A model generated the notes under the pieces. That model was not told the origin of the DNA. It searched no databases and saw only the letters and a list, made by a program, of their open reading frames with translations. This document shows, one piece after another, positions 1 to 8,036 of a stretch of DNA of 64,000 bases (its first letter is position 1; every line of letters starts with the position of its first letter). This stretch comes from a bacterium (GTDB lineage Bacteria; Bacillota; Bacilli; Lactobacillales; Streptococcaceae). The stretch is from the NCBI GenBank assembly GCA_905221145.1, contig CAJNCA010000002.1:350217-414216 (forward strand), in the 5' to 3' direction. The translations under genes and the position numbers were made by a program.

Positions 1-1018
1 AAATGACACCTGTTTCCTGAGCAGGGATTTCCACCACATGGGACACATTGACTGGGCGATAGAGGTCTTCCAAGTCTCCAGCTTGGGCTTTGACCATCTC
101 CTCAAACTTAGCCAGTGCTTGGCCATTTTCAAGATGTTGGCGAACTTCCTCAACTGTCTTGTTTACATTTGCCAGACCAAGCATAATTTGAGCCAATTCA
201 CAGATAAAGTGGGTAATATCCTGACGGCCTTGTCCTTGTAAAATCTCCAGTGCTTCAAGGATTTCCAGACGATTTCCAATCGCTCGTCCCAAAGGCTGAC
301 TCATATCTGTAATCACGGCTACCGTCTTTCGACCAACTGCCTTACCAAGCTCCACCATGGTTTGAGCCAGTTCTCGCGCCTCATCAACCGTCTTCATGAA
401 AGCACCCTCACCGACAGTCACGTCTAGCAAAATAGCATCCGCTCCTGCCGCTATTTTCTTGCTCATCACCGAACTGGCAATCAAAGGAATCGTGTCGACG
501 GTCGCGGTCACATCACGGAGAGCATAGAGAAGCTTATCTGCTTTAACCAACTGGTCTGATTGCCCAATGACGGACACTCCAATGTCCTGCACCTGACGAA
601 TGAAATCTTCTTGACTGCGCTCGACTTGATAGCCCTTAATGGACTCCAATTTATCAATTGTTCCACCAGTATGACCAAGACCACGACCACTCATTTTTGC
701 CACAGGCACACCAAAGCTAGCAACAAGGGGAGCCAAAATCAAGGTCACCTTATCACCAACACCACCCGTAGAATGTTTATCAACCTTAACCCCATCAATA
801 GCTGATAAATCAAACTCTTGCCCAGTCTTAACCATATTCATAGTCAAATCTGAGATTTCTCGTGTCGTCATTCCTTTGAAATAAACAGCCATGGCAAAGG
901 CAGACATCTGATAATCAGGGACAGCTCCTGACACATAGCCTTCAACTAGCCATTCAATTTCACTCGAAGTCAATTCTTGACCGTCTCGTTTCTTTTGGAT
1001 TAAATCAACTGCTCTCAT
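1..1018 (-). CDS. pdp: Pyrimidine-nucleoside phosphorylase (partial)
   Basis: Phosphorolysis of uridine/thymidine-type nucleosides to base plus (deoxy)ribose-1-phosphate, in the cytosol. About 339 N-terminal residues are present of a family length near 430; the C-terminus runs off the left edge. The phosphate-binding KHSTGGVGDK segment is at residues 81-90 and the family signature SGRGLGHTGGT at 110-120. The start ATG (1018-1016) overlaps the stop of the upstream methyltransferase gene as ATGA, so translation is probably coupled. This pairing with an RsmC-like gene is familiar from streptococcal nucleoside-catabolism operons. The symbol deoA is also used for such proteins. Confidence 0.93.
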   Translation of the reverse strand, partial: MRAVDLIQKKRDGQELTSSEIEWLVEGYVSGAVPDYQMSAFAMAVYFKGMTTREISDLTMNMVKTGQEFDLSAIDGVKVDKHSTGGVGDKVTLILAPLVASFGVPVAKMSGRGLGHTGGTIDKLESIKGYQVERSQEDFIRQVQDIGVSVIGQSDQLVKADKLLYALRDVTATVDTIPLIASSVMSKKIAAGADAILLDVTVGEGAFMKTVDEARELAQTMVELGKAVGRKTVAVITDMSQPLGRAIGNRLEILEALEILQGQGRQDITHFICELAQIMLGLANVNKTVEEVRQHLENGQALAKFEEMVKAQAGDLEDLYRPVNVSHVVEIPAQETGVI

Positions 1019-1605
1019 TCTTTCACACTTCTAAGGATATAGTATCCCTTATCTTTTTTGACGATTTCACAATTACCAAACACCTCTTCCATCTTGGACT
1101 TGGCACTTGGAGCCCCTTGTTTTTTCTGGATAACGATAGTCAAATCCCCACCAGTTTCCAAGAAATCTTCGCTTTTCTCAATGATTTCATGAACCACTTG
1201 CTTACCTGCACGGATAGGGGGATTGGAAATGACATGGTCAAATTTCCCTTCAACTTGTTCATAGATGTTGGACTGGAAAATCGTCGCTTCTACTTTATTT
1301 CGTTCAGCATTTTGTCGCGCCAGATCCAAGGCACGATTATTGATATCAACCATGGTCGCCTGAACTCCATAAGCCTTAGCCAAGGACAAGCCCAAAGGCC
1401 CATAACCACAGCCTACATCAAGGACAGTCTCTCCTTGGTTGACCTCTAGACATTTGAGCAAGAGTTGACTTCCAAAGTCTACCATTTTCTTGCTAAAAAC
1501 ACCCGCATCCGTCAAAAAGGTCATTTTTTCTCCCAACAAGTCCACTCTCAACTCATGAATGTCGTGAGCAGCGTCAGGATTTTCTGCATAATACATTTTA
1601 CTCAT
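1015..1605 (-). CDS. RsmC-like class I SAM methyltransferase
   Basis: 196 aa. SAM-binding motif VLDVGCGYGPL at residues 61-71 and the N6/N2-methyltransferase motif NPPIRAGK at 128-135 match the C-terminal catalytic domain of the 16S rRNA m2G1207 methyltransferase RsmC. It is short because it lacks the duplicated N-terminal half of the E. coli enzyme, which is usual in Gram-positives. It is the first gene of the operon leading into pdp (4-nt overlap). There is no Shine-Dalgarno sequence before either candidate ATG (1605 or 1596); the -10 box ends at 1612, so the mRNA may be leaderless. rRNA as substrate is inferred from the family. Confidence 0.85.
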   Translation of the reverse strand: MSKMYYAENPDAAHDIHELRVDLLGEKMTFLTDAGVFSKKMVDFGSQLLLKCLEVNQGETVLDVGCGYGPLGLSLAKAYGVQATMVDINNRALDLARQNAERNKVEATIFQSNIYEQVEGKFDHVISNPPIRAGKQVVHEIIEKSEDFLETGGDLTIVIQKKQGAPSAKSKMEEVFGNCEIVKKDKGYYILRSVKE

Positions 1606-1611
1606 GAAACT

Positions 1612-1641
1612 ATTTTACCATAATTTGCCTTAAATTGTAAA
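1612..1641 (-). promoter_or_regulatory. Promoter of the methyltransferase-pdp operon
   Basis: Minus-strand TTTACA (1641-1636), 18-bp spacer, TAAAAT (1617-1612) preceded by an extended-10 TGG. The predicted start of transcription falls on or next to the start codon at 1605. Confidence 0.7.
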
Positions 1642-1651
1642 TCGTTTACAA
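1635..1651. promoter_or_regulatory. Palindromic operator overlapping the -35 box
   Basis: TTGTAAA-TCG-TTTACAA: perfect 7-bp arms around TCG, covering the -35 hexamer. It resembles a CcpA cre site but is one base longer in the centre than the usual 14-mer, so another LacI/DeoR-type repressor is possible. Confidence 0.5.
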
Positions 1652-1663
1652 ATTGATAATAAA

Positions 1664-1711
1664 ACGAAAAAGACTGAAGAAAGCTAGTCAAGAAGACCTT
1701 TTCTTCAATCT
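1664..1711 (-). terminator. Terminator after the membrane-protein gene
   Basis: Arms AGACTGAAGAAA (1671-1682) and TTTCTTCAATCT (1700-1711), one mismatch, followed on the minus strand by a T-rich tract (1670-1666). Confidence 0.6.
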
Positions 1712-1814
1712 CTTTCAACACTTATAGATGAATGATAAACCATTTAGAACCAGAAATATCATAATCAGGATATAACAAAAAGTTTATCATCTATAATCGG
1801 GCGTATTTTTATTA

Positions 1815-2219
1815 CTATTGCTTAACCTTCAGATACTTAATTATCAACAAAATTCCCAACAAGATGTTTAGATAAAAGCCCAACTGATACGTTTTTGTCA
1901 GGAATTCCAAACTTGTCCAAAGTCGTATCAAATCTTCTAGAGACATACGGAAGAGATACCCTTCTGTAGCAATCCACAAAATCAAAAATAGATAACTTCC
2001 AGCAGCAAGCCTTTTCGCCCATCGTTTTTTTAGTAGCCAAGCAATCAAGAGCGAACAGATAAAGACAACTGTTACAATGACATGTTCCATCAAAAAAGTA
2101 AAACCGTAATAGATTTCCACAAAGCGTCTACCATTATCCGCATTGGCTCCTTTTAAAAAAGGTAGTGCAAAACTTAAAATAAAACAGAATTCCAATATAT
2201 AACTTTTTAAGGTTTTCAT
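1815..2219 (-). CDS. Small membrane protein, unknown function
   Basis: 134 aa from the ATG at 2219, chosen because AGGAGG lies 6 nt upstream; an in-frame upstream start at 2249 has no such site. Four hydrophobic segments are visible, roughly residues 7-24, 42-63, 72-88 and 112-130, with a basic loop (KKRWAKR) at 64-70. I do not recognise a family. It stands alone between its own terminator and the divergently transcribed coaA. Confidence 0.7.
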   Translation of the reverse strand: MKTLKSYILEFCFILSFALPFLKGANADNGRRFVEIYYGFTFLMEHVIVTVVFICSLLIAWLLKKRWAKRLAAGSYLFLILWIATEGYLFRMSLEDLIRLWTSLEFLTKTYQLGFYLNILLGILLIIKYLKVKQ

Positions 2220-2419
2220 GGTACACCTCCTATAAGTTGTGAATCCCAAAGCCCCCTTTATTAGCTTATAAATCAGGAGAAAATAACTCCTACTTCATCA
2301 CTAAATTGTTCAGTTTCTATCTACATCTATTATATAATATTGACTTACCACATTCAAGAAACCGCTTTATTTTTTTAGCTTTTTATGGTATGATAGACAA
2401 AATATCTAGGGGAAAACAA

Positions 2420-3340
2420 ATGACCAACGAATTTTTACATTTTGAAAAAATCAGCCGCCAGACTTGGCAATCTTTACATCGAAAGACAACACCTCCTTTG
2501 ACTGAAGAGGAATTAGAATCCATCAAGAGTTTTAATGACCAGATTAGTCTACAGGATGTTACCGATGTCTATCTTCCCCTTGCCCATCTCATCCAGATTT
2601 ACAAGCGTACCAAGGATGATTTGGCTTTTTCCAAAGGAATTTTCCTTCAACGTGAAAGTAAATCCCAACCTTTTATCATTGGTGTTTCTGGGAGTGTTGC
2701 CGTTGGAAAATCTACAACTAGCCGACTTCTTCAAATCTTACTGTCCCGTACACTTACAGATGCTACGGTTGAGTTAGTAACAACTGACGGCTTTCTCTAT
2801 CCCAACCAGACCTTGATTGAACAAGGGATTTTAAATCGCAAGGGATTTCCTGAAAGCTATGATATGGAAGCTCTTCTCAGCTTCCTGGACCACATCAAAA
2901 ATGGACAAGATGTAGATATTCCCGTCTATTCTCATGAAGTCTACGACATCGTACCTGAGGAAAAGCAAAGCGTCAAAGCTGCTGATTTTGTGATTGTTGA
3001 AGGAATCAATGTCTTTCAAAATCCACAAAACGAGCGTCTCTATATTACTGACTTCTTTGACTTTTCCATCTATGTTGATGCTGCAGTGGATGATATTGAA
3101 AGTTGGTATCTGGATCGTTTCTTGAAAATGCTGAGCCTAGCACAAAACGACCCTGATAGCTACTACTATCGTTTTACTCAAATGCCAATTGGGGAAGTGG
3201 AATCCTTTGCCCATCAAGTCTGGACCAGTATCAATCTCACAAATCTACAAAATTATATTGAACCAACCAGAAACCGTGCGGAAGTGATTCTGCATAAAAC
3301 AAAGAACCATGAAATCGATGAAATTTACTTAAAAAAGTAA
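2420..3340 (+). CDS. coaA: Type I pantothenate kinase
   Basis: 306 aa. Phosphorylates pantothenate with ATP, the first and committed step of coenzyme A synthesis. The P-loop [11 protein letters not shown] is at residues 88-98, and length and sequence match bacterial type I CoaA of the P-loop kinase superfamily. The ATG at 2420 follows an AGGGGAAA ribosome-binding site; the upstream in-frame extension is rejected as non-coding. It stands alone, immediately upstream of the rpsT promoter. Confidence 0.95.
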   Translation: MTNEFLHFEKISRQTWQSLHRKTTPPLTEEELESIKSFNDQISLQDVTDVYLPLAHLIQIYKRTKDDLAFSKGIFLQRESKSQPFIIGVSGSVAVGKSTTSRLLQILLSRTLTDATVELVTTDGFLYPNQTLIEQGILNRKGFPESYDMEALLSFLDHIKNGQDVDIPVYSHEVYDIVPEEKQSVKAADFVIVEGINVFQNPQNERLYITDFFDFSIYVDAAVDDIESWYLDRFLKMLSLAQNDPDSYYYRFTQMPIGEVESFAHQVWTSINLTNLQNYIEPTRNRAEVILHKTKNHEIDEIYLKK

Positions 3341-3347
3341 TTTTCCC

Positions 3348-3376
3348 TTGTCAAAACGTAAGTTTTCAGATATAAT
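3348..3376 (+). promoter_or_regulatory. rpsT promoter
   Basis: TTGTCA (3348-3353), 17-bp spacer, TATAAT (3371-3376); it begins 8 bp after the coaA stop. Confidence 0.8.
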
Positions 3377-3407
3377 GGTATAGTTAGTAAATATGGAGGT
3401 AAGAACA

Positions 3408-3644
3408 TTGGCAAACATTAAATCAGCTATCAAACGCGCTGAATTGAACGTTAAACAAAACGAAAAGAACTCAGCTCAAAAATCAGCTATGCGTACTGCT
3501 ATCAAAGCTTTCGAAGCAAACCCATCTGAAGAACTTTTCCGTGCTGCTAGCTCAGCTATCGATAAAGCAGAAACTAAAGGTTTGATTCACAAAAACAAAG
3601 CAAGCCGTGATAAAGCTCGTCTTTCAGCTAAACTTGCTAAATAA
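3408..3644 (+). CDS. rpsT: 30S ribosomal protein S20
   Basis: 78 aa, (M)[13 protein letters not shown]..., lysine/alanine-rich S20 that binds 16S rRNA in the small subunit. The start is taken as the TTG at 3408, giving the canonical N-terminus; GGAGGT at 3395-3400 is spaced 7 nt from it. The upstream in-frame ATG at 3393 overlaps that ribosome-binding site and would add five non-family residues. Own promoter and terminator. A non-AUG start of S20 is known to matter for autoregulation in E. coli; whether it does here is inference. Confidence 0.95.
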
Positions 3645-3647
3645 GAA

Positions 3648-3671
3648 ACAGTCCATAGAGGCTGTTTTTTT
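3648..3671 (+). terminator. rpsT terminator
   Basis: Short stem ACAGTC/GGCTGT (one G-T pair) followed by seven T. Confidence 0.7.
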
Positions 3672-3696
3672 GTCCTCAAATAAGAAAAGGTAGAAA

Positions 3697-4209
3697 ATGA
3701 AAATCGCAATTATCGGATATTCTGGTGCAGGTAAGTCAACTCTAGCAGAAAAGTTGTCTCACTACTACTCCATCCCAAAACTTCATATGGACACACTCCA
3801 ATTTCAACCTGGTTGGCAAGACAGTGACCGAGAATGGATGTTGACCGAGATGAAAAACTTTCTCACAAAGAATGAATCTTGGGTTATCGATGGGAATTAT
3901 TCTTGGTGCTATTACGAAGAAAGAATGCAGGAAGCTGACCAAATCATCTTTCTTAATTTTTCTCCATTGACCTGTCTCTTTCGAGCTTTTAAGCGTTACA
4001 TTACATATCGGGGAAAGGTCAGAGAAAGTATGGCAGAAGGTTGTCAAGAACAATTTAATTGGGAGTTTATTCGATGGATTCTCTGGGATGGGCGGACAAA
4101 AAATGCTAAGGATAGATACCAATACTTAAACAATACTTACCCAGAAAAGATGCATATTCTCCATTCTCAAGCAGAGATTGATTGTTTTTTGCGATTTTTA
4201 AAAAAGTAA
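3697..4209 (+). CDS. P-loop NTPase, FlaR/adenylate kinase-like
   Basis: 170 aa. Walker A GYSGAGKST at residues 7-15, followed by an HMDTLQF stretch and an 'IDGNY' motif typical of the family annotated as DNA topology modulation protein FlaR, AAA_17/AAA_18-type small nucleotide kinases. The true substrate is unknown. The basic segment near residues 95-110 (RAFKRYITYRGK) corresponds to a lid. Ribosome-binding site AAAGG upstream. It follows the rpsT terminator and ends in its own terminators. Confidence 0.75.
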   Translation: MKIAIIGYSGAGKSTLAEKLSHYYSIPKLHMDTLQFQPGWQDSDREWMLTEMKNFLTKNESWVIDGNYSWCYYEERMQEADQIIFLNFSPLTCLFRAFKRYITYRGKVRESMAEGCQEQFNWEFIRWILWDGRTKNAKDRYQYLNNTYPEKMHILHSQAEIDCFLRFLKK

Positions 4210-4232
4210 ACAATATAGTAGCATTTCATTAA

Positions 4233-4250
4233 AATCAGCATGCACTGATT
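4233..4250. repeat. Small inverted repeat downstream of the P-loop gene
   Basis: AATCAG-CATGCA-CTGATT, a 6-bp-arm hairpin without a T-run, just upstream of the terminator at 4255. Confidence 0.5.
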
Positions 4251-4254
4251 GACT

Positions 4255-4293
4255 AAAAAAGGAAGTTTTTCATCCAGAAAGTCTTCCTTTTTT
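4255..4293. terminator. Bidirectional terminator
   Basis: AAAAAAGGAAG (4255-4265) and CTTCCTTTTTT (4283-4293) arms. Confidence 0.8.
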
Positions 4294-4398
4294 CCTTTTA
4301 TTCAACAATTAAAAATAACTCGAGCAATTTATAAATCAACAATAAAATTCCCCTAGAAATGAAAAGAATCTTGTTCATAGTTTCTGAGTTCGTGATAC

Positions 4399-4441
4399 AA
4401 AAAAACTGAAGGAAGTATAGTCCTACTTCTTTCAGTTTTTT
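4399..4441. terminator. Sirtuin-gene terminator, bidirectional
   Basis: Arms AAAACTGAA-GGAAGTA and TACTTC-TTTCAGTTTT around TAGTCC. It abuts the sirtuin stop codon at 4440. Confidence 0.85.
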
Positions 4442-5171
4442 ATTGTCTCAATTTAGAAAAAACTTCTCCAATCTTACCTTCGATAACTAAATCAGCTTGG
4501 CTGTCTTGAGGAGTGCTGGACTTGTTGATAACGACAAGATTTGATCCTGAAAAATAATTGATTAGGTTAGCTGCAGGATAAACAACTAAGGAAGTTCCAC
4601 CAATGATCAACAAATCTGCTTGCTGAATGGCTTGAGCTGCGCTACTAAATACATCCATATCTAGCGCTTCCTCATAAAGGGTCACGTCAGGTTTGACCAC
4701 CTTGCCACAATCTAAGCAGTAGGGAACTGGACCTTCAAGTTCCAAAAAGGCAGTCAAATCATAAAAGCGATGACAGCCCAAACAATAATTACGATCTGCA
4801 CTACCATGCAGTTTCAAAACTTTCTGAGATCCTGCCATTTCATGGAGACTATCGATATTTTGCGTCACAATCGCCTTTAATTTACCTGTTTTTTCCAACG
4901 ACGCTAGATAATCATGTGCTAAATTAGGCTTGGCATCAGGATAGACCAGATACTTTTTGTAGAAATCAAAAAAATCCTCTGGATAGCGCTCAAACATAGT
5001 GCGTGAAACCAGTTGCTCGGCAGTAAAATGGCGACCTAGTTTCAGACTATATATACCATCTGAACTACGAAAATCTGGAATATTAGACTCTGTAGAAACC
5101 CCTGCACCACCGAAAAAGACAATTCTCTGACTTTGATCAATAATACCTTGTAATTGTTCAATCTTATCCAT
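4440..5171 (-). CDS. NAD-dependent protein deacylase, sirtuin family
   Basis: 243 aa. NAD-binding GGAGVSTESNIPDFRS at residues 21-36, TQNIDSLH at 103-110, catalytic His122 in LHGS, and a zinc ribbon with Cys130, Cys133, Cys152 and Cys155. All key Sir2 residues are present, so an active NAD-consuming lysine deacylase is likely. No fused SLOG or TIR domain is present, so it is not a Thoeris ThsA-type defence SIR2. Monocistronic, with the terminator at its stop codon. An inverted repeat (AAGTTGA...TCAACTT, 5201-5230) lies in its upstream region. Confidence 0.92.
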   Translation of the reverse strand: MDKIEQLQGIIDQSQRIVFFGGAGVSTESNIPDFRSSDGIYSLKLGRHFTAEQLVSRTMFERYPEDFFDFYKKYLVYPDAKPNLAHDYLASLEKTGKLKAIVTQNIDSLHEMAGSQKVLKLHGSADRNYCLGCHRFYDLTAFLELEGPVPYCLDCGKVVKPDVTLYEEALDMDVFSSAAQAIQQADLLIIGGTSLVVYPAANLINYFSGSNLVVINKSSTPQDSQADLVIEGKIGEVFSKLRQ

Positions 5172-5400
5172 TTTGTACTCCTAGGAATTTTCAAGTTAAA
5201 AAGTTGAAAGTCTTGACTTCTTGTCAACTTGGCTTCCAACTTTATTTGATTATGATTTAGATATTAAACTGACCAGTCTCGGTCCTTTGACACCATTAGG
5301 CTTTCTTCAATTTCCTTATTCTTACCTATTTCAGGATTGATTCATTGTTGATAGTTATCATTTTGAGAACAAGAGAAATCATTCTGAATATAGCCTACCT

Positions 5401-6111
5401 TTAGTCTGCAATCAAGGTTTCCAAACCAACCTTCATCATATCGGTGAAGGTATTTTGACGTTCTTCTGCAGTTGTATCTTCATCTGGATTGACTAAACTA
5501 TCAGAAATAGTCATGATAGCAAGCGCATCAACATGGTGTTGGGCAGCAAGATAGTAAAGCGCTGCTGCTTCCATTTCCACAGCCTTAACTCCCCATTTAC
5601 CAAGCTCGATGTTCTTTTCAAAATAGTTTGAATAAAAGACATCAGAAGACAAAACGTTCCCAACGTGGGTTGTCATACCGAGTTCTTTAGCGATATGGTA
5701 GGCCTTATCAAGCAAATCAAAGCTAGCGATTTGTGGGAAATCGTACTGTGGCCAGTCATTACGGACGATGTTTGAGTTAGTTGCAGCTGCCTGAGCCAAA
5801 ACCAATTCACGGACGTGGACATCTTCATTCAAAGAACCCGCAGTTCCCACACGAATCAATTTTTTCACACCATAATCAACAATCAACTCACGCGCATAAA
5901 TCGAGATAGATGGCATTCCCATCCCAGTTCCCATAACAGATACACGGTGACCCTTGTAAGTACCAGTGTAACCAAACATGTTACGCACTTCGTTAAAACA
6001 AACAGCATCTTCAAGGAAATTCTCCGCAATAAACTTAGCACGAAGAGGATCCCCAGGAAGAAGAATTTTATCAGCAATTTCACCCTGCTGAGCAGCAATA
6101 TGGATAGACAT
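5401..6111 (-). CDS. deoD: Purine nucleoside phosphorylase, DeoD type
   Basis: 236 aa, hexameric DeoD-type enzyme that phosphorolyses (deoxy)adenosine, inosine and guanosine. RVGTAGSL (phosphate site region) and [11 protein letters not shown] (ribose-binding Met/Glu) are intact. It is the last gene of the rpiA-deoB-DUF1697-punA-deoD cluster, but 558 bp of repeated sequence separates it from punA. No convincing Shine-Dalgarno sequence precedes the ATG at 6111; TATCAT lies only 5 nt upstream of it. How translation starts here is therefore unclear. Confidence 0.95.
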   Translation of the reverse strand: MSIHIAAQQGEIADKILLPGDPLRAKFIAENFLEDAVCFNEVRNMFGYTGTYKGHRVSVMGTGMGMPSISIYARELIVDYGVKKLIRVGTAGSLNEDVHVRELVLAQAAATNSNIVRNDWPQYDFPQIASFDLLDKAYHIAKELGMTTHVGNVLSSDVFYSNYFEKNIELGKWGVKAVEMEAAALYYLAAQHHVDALAIMTISDSLVNPDEDTTAEERQNTFTDMMKVGLETLIAD

Positions 6112-6657
6112 AATTTATGATACAAAAAGCGACAAGAAAACAACTGAAAATTAGGAATCTGACGAGAAATCCTGATTTCTCAGTCAGATTATCTATTTTC
6201 CGAGTTTTCCGCTCGTGTTCAAATTAGAACACACGCTCTACCTTTCTTTTTTACATATTTAGGATATCGACAGAGAACAAAGTAAAAATAGGAAACTGAC
6301 GACGTATCGCAGATGCTAGACAGTTTATCTTTTTTACACAGTTCTCCACCCGTATTCAGTTCAATGAATACAGTTTACCCATCCTTTCTTTTTTCTAAAA
6401 TTTATAATCAGAAAGATACCAAACCCGTCAAAAAGCAAAGGGAAAATAGGAGTTCGGCGCAGTGAGCGATGCTCGCTAGACCAACTATCTTTTTCCCACT
6501 GCTTTTAGGGTGGGGCAATTCCTTTCTTTTTTAATTTTGATGATATAAAAGAGAACAGCTCGGGTCCAATTCAAATCCGAACTCCTCTTCTCTTCTGAGT
6601 TTTTAGAAAAGTTTTCCACTCGTGTTCAAATCAGAACACCTTACTTTACCTTTCTAT
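6112..6657 (-). repeat. Four tandem degenerate ~138-bp repeat units
   Basis: The punA-deoD spacer holds four head-to-tail units. Unit boundaries are marked on the + strand by CCTTTCTTTTTT at 6241, 6383 and 6521 and by CCTTTCT at 6649 (steps 142, 138, 128). Units carry a first hairpin: GTGTTC-AAATTA-GAACAC (6215-6232), GTATTC-N8-GAATAC (6352-6371), CCCAC...GTGGG (6495-6514) and GTGTTC-AAATCA-GAACAC (6622-6639). A second CTGAC/GTCAG-type hairpin is visible in the first two units and weaker in the third. No protein of credible length is encoded. They may be related to known pneumococcal small repeats such as SPRITE, which I could not check. Confidence 0.75.
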
Positions 6658-6669
6658 GATAAGTATTAA

Positions 6670-7479
6670 TTACAATTCTGCAAGAATCGCTTTAAGTAGG
6701 CCTTTAAAGTCGCCTTTAACACGTTCGGTCACTTCTACAACTTCTTCATGGTTGAGTTCTTCTTGGAAACCAGCTGCAAAGTTAGTGATACATGAAATTC
6801 CCAGAACTTTCAAGCCAGAGTGGGCAGCCACAATAACTTCAGGAACAGTAGACATACCAACTGCATCTGCTCCCAATGTCTTATAGGCACGAATTTCTGC
6901 TGGGGTTTCATAAGTCGGACCTGTTACACCAATATAGACACCTTCATCAAGCTTGATACCAAGTTTCTTAGCCACTTCATGGGCAGTAGCACGATATTCT
7001 GGAGTGTAGGCTTTAGACATATCTGGGAAACGTGGACCAAAGTCATCCAAGTTTTCACCCATCAATGGGTTTTGCCCTGTCATATTGATATGGTCTGAGA
7101 TAGCCATCAAAGTACCAGGGCCATAACCAATACCACCAGCTGCATTGGTTACAATAACACCTTCACATCCGAGAACTTTCATGACACGTACTGGGAAAGT
7201 CACGACTTCCAGAGGATTGCCTTCGTAGAAATGGAAACGACCTTGAAGAGCCAAGACCTTGCGACCTGCCAGTTCACCATATACCAATTTACCAGCGTGA
7301 CCGACTACTGTTGAACGCCCCCAGTTTGGAATATCAGCATAATCTACTACAACTGGATTTTCGATTTCTTCTGCCAATTCTCCAAGTCCTGATCCAAGGA
7401 TTAGACCAAACTCAGGTGCTTGGATTCCCTTGTCTTTCAGGAAGGCAGCTGTTTCATTGATTTTATCTAAAAATGTCAT
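6670..7479 (-). CDS. punA: Purine-nucleoside phosphorylase, PNP/MTAP family
   Basis: 269 aa, trimeric-type PNP for inosine and guanosine. GLILGSGLGELAE near residues 25-37 is the phosphate loop, followed by GRFHFYEG and the purine-binding GVYIGVTGPTYETPAE. The ATG at 7479 has AGGAG upstream and lies within the end of the DUF1697 gene (17-nt overlap). With DeoD it gives two purine phosphorylases of different folds in one cluster, a usual streptococcal arrangement. Confidence 0.95.
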   Translation of the reverse strand: MTFLDKINETAAFLKDKGIQAPEFGLILGSGLGELAEEIENPVVVDYADIPNWGRSTVVGHAGKLVYGELAGRKVLALQGRFHFYEGNPLEVVTFPVRVMKVLGCEGVIVTNAAGGIGYGPGTLMAISDHINMTGQNPLMGENLDDFGPRFPDMSKAYTPEYRATAHEVAKKLGIKLDEGVYIGVTGPTYETPAEIRAYKTLGADAVGMSTVPEVIVAAHSGLKVLGISCITNFAAGFQEELNHEEVVEVTERVKGDFKGLLKAILAEL

Positions 7480-8035
7480 TGTGTGTCTCCTTATTATTTT
7501 TTAGCATTTGACCAATTTTGTCAAAGGTTTTAGCATTGCGAATGGTAATGTGGCGATAGAATGACATCTTGAGCAGGTGCTTGTGATAGGCAGTCTTAGA
7601 GTAGGATTCTTCAGAGAATTTTCCCCAGAAAATGCCAAGTTTTCCAAAATGAAGCACCTCATCTTTCAGCTCTAAACTTTTAACCTTCTCGATGACTTGC
7701 TCCCCATCCAAGTCCTCCGTGTAGAAGAGAACATCCTTTCGAGCCATGTCTTCGTTCCACCAAGCTGGCAGATTCTTCAGCTCTGCTTCATAGTCTTCTT
7801 GACTCAGTAAAGAAAAACTTTGAATAAATGGATAATGGACTTCAAAGAAAACCTCTAATTTTTCAATCAATTGGGCTTTGGGGGCTATCGAAGTGAAAAA
7901 AATATTGCCACTGTTGATGTAGCTTTCAACCTTTTCCAGTCCCAAGTCTGTCAATTCTCGACGAAGCTCCGCCATGGCAACCTTATTCTTGCCACCAACA
8001 TTAATACCTCTCACAAGCAAAGCATAGCGCGTCAT
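7463..8035 (-). CDS. DUF1697 family protein
   Basis: 190 aa. The N-terminus RYALLVRGINVGGKNKVAM and SYINSGNIFF near residue 40 are hallmarks of DUF1697, a family of unknown biochemical function. Its ATG follows the deoB stop after one nucleotide, and its 3' end overlaps punA by 17 nt, so it is embedded in the nucleoside operon. A role in nucleoside metabolism is only suggested by this position. Confidence 0.85.
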   Translation of the reverse strand: MTRYALLVRGINVGGKNKVAMAELRRELTDLGLEKVESYINSGNIFFTSIAPKAQLIEKLEVFFEVHYPFIQSFSLLSQEDYEAELKNLPAWWNEDMARKDVLFYTEDLDGEQVIEKVKSLELKDEVLHFGKLGIFWGKFSEESYSKTAYHKHLLKMSFYRHITIRNAKTFDKIGQMLKNNKETHNDIFR

Positions 8036-8036
8036 C

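Noticed and set aside
3742-4122. A 126-codon frame antisense to the P-loop protein gene
   Set aside because: No ribosome-binding site or coding character; the + strand frame has an intact Walker motif.
6374-6398. Tiny ORF (MGKLYSLN) within the punA-deoD repeats
   Set aside because: Eight codons, with the AAGAAAGG site touching the ATG, and not kept in the other repeat units.
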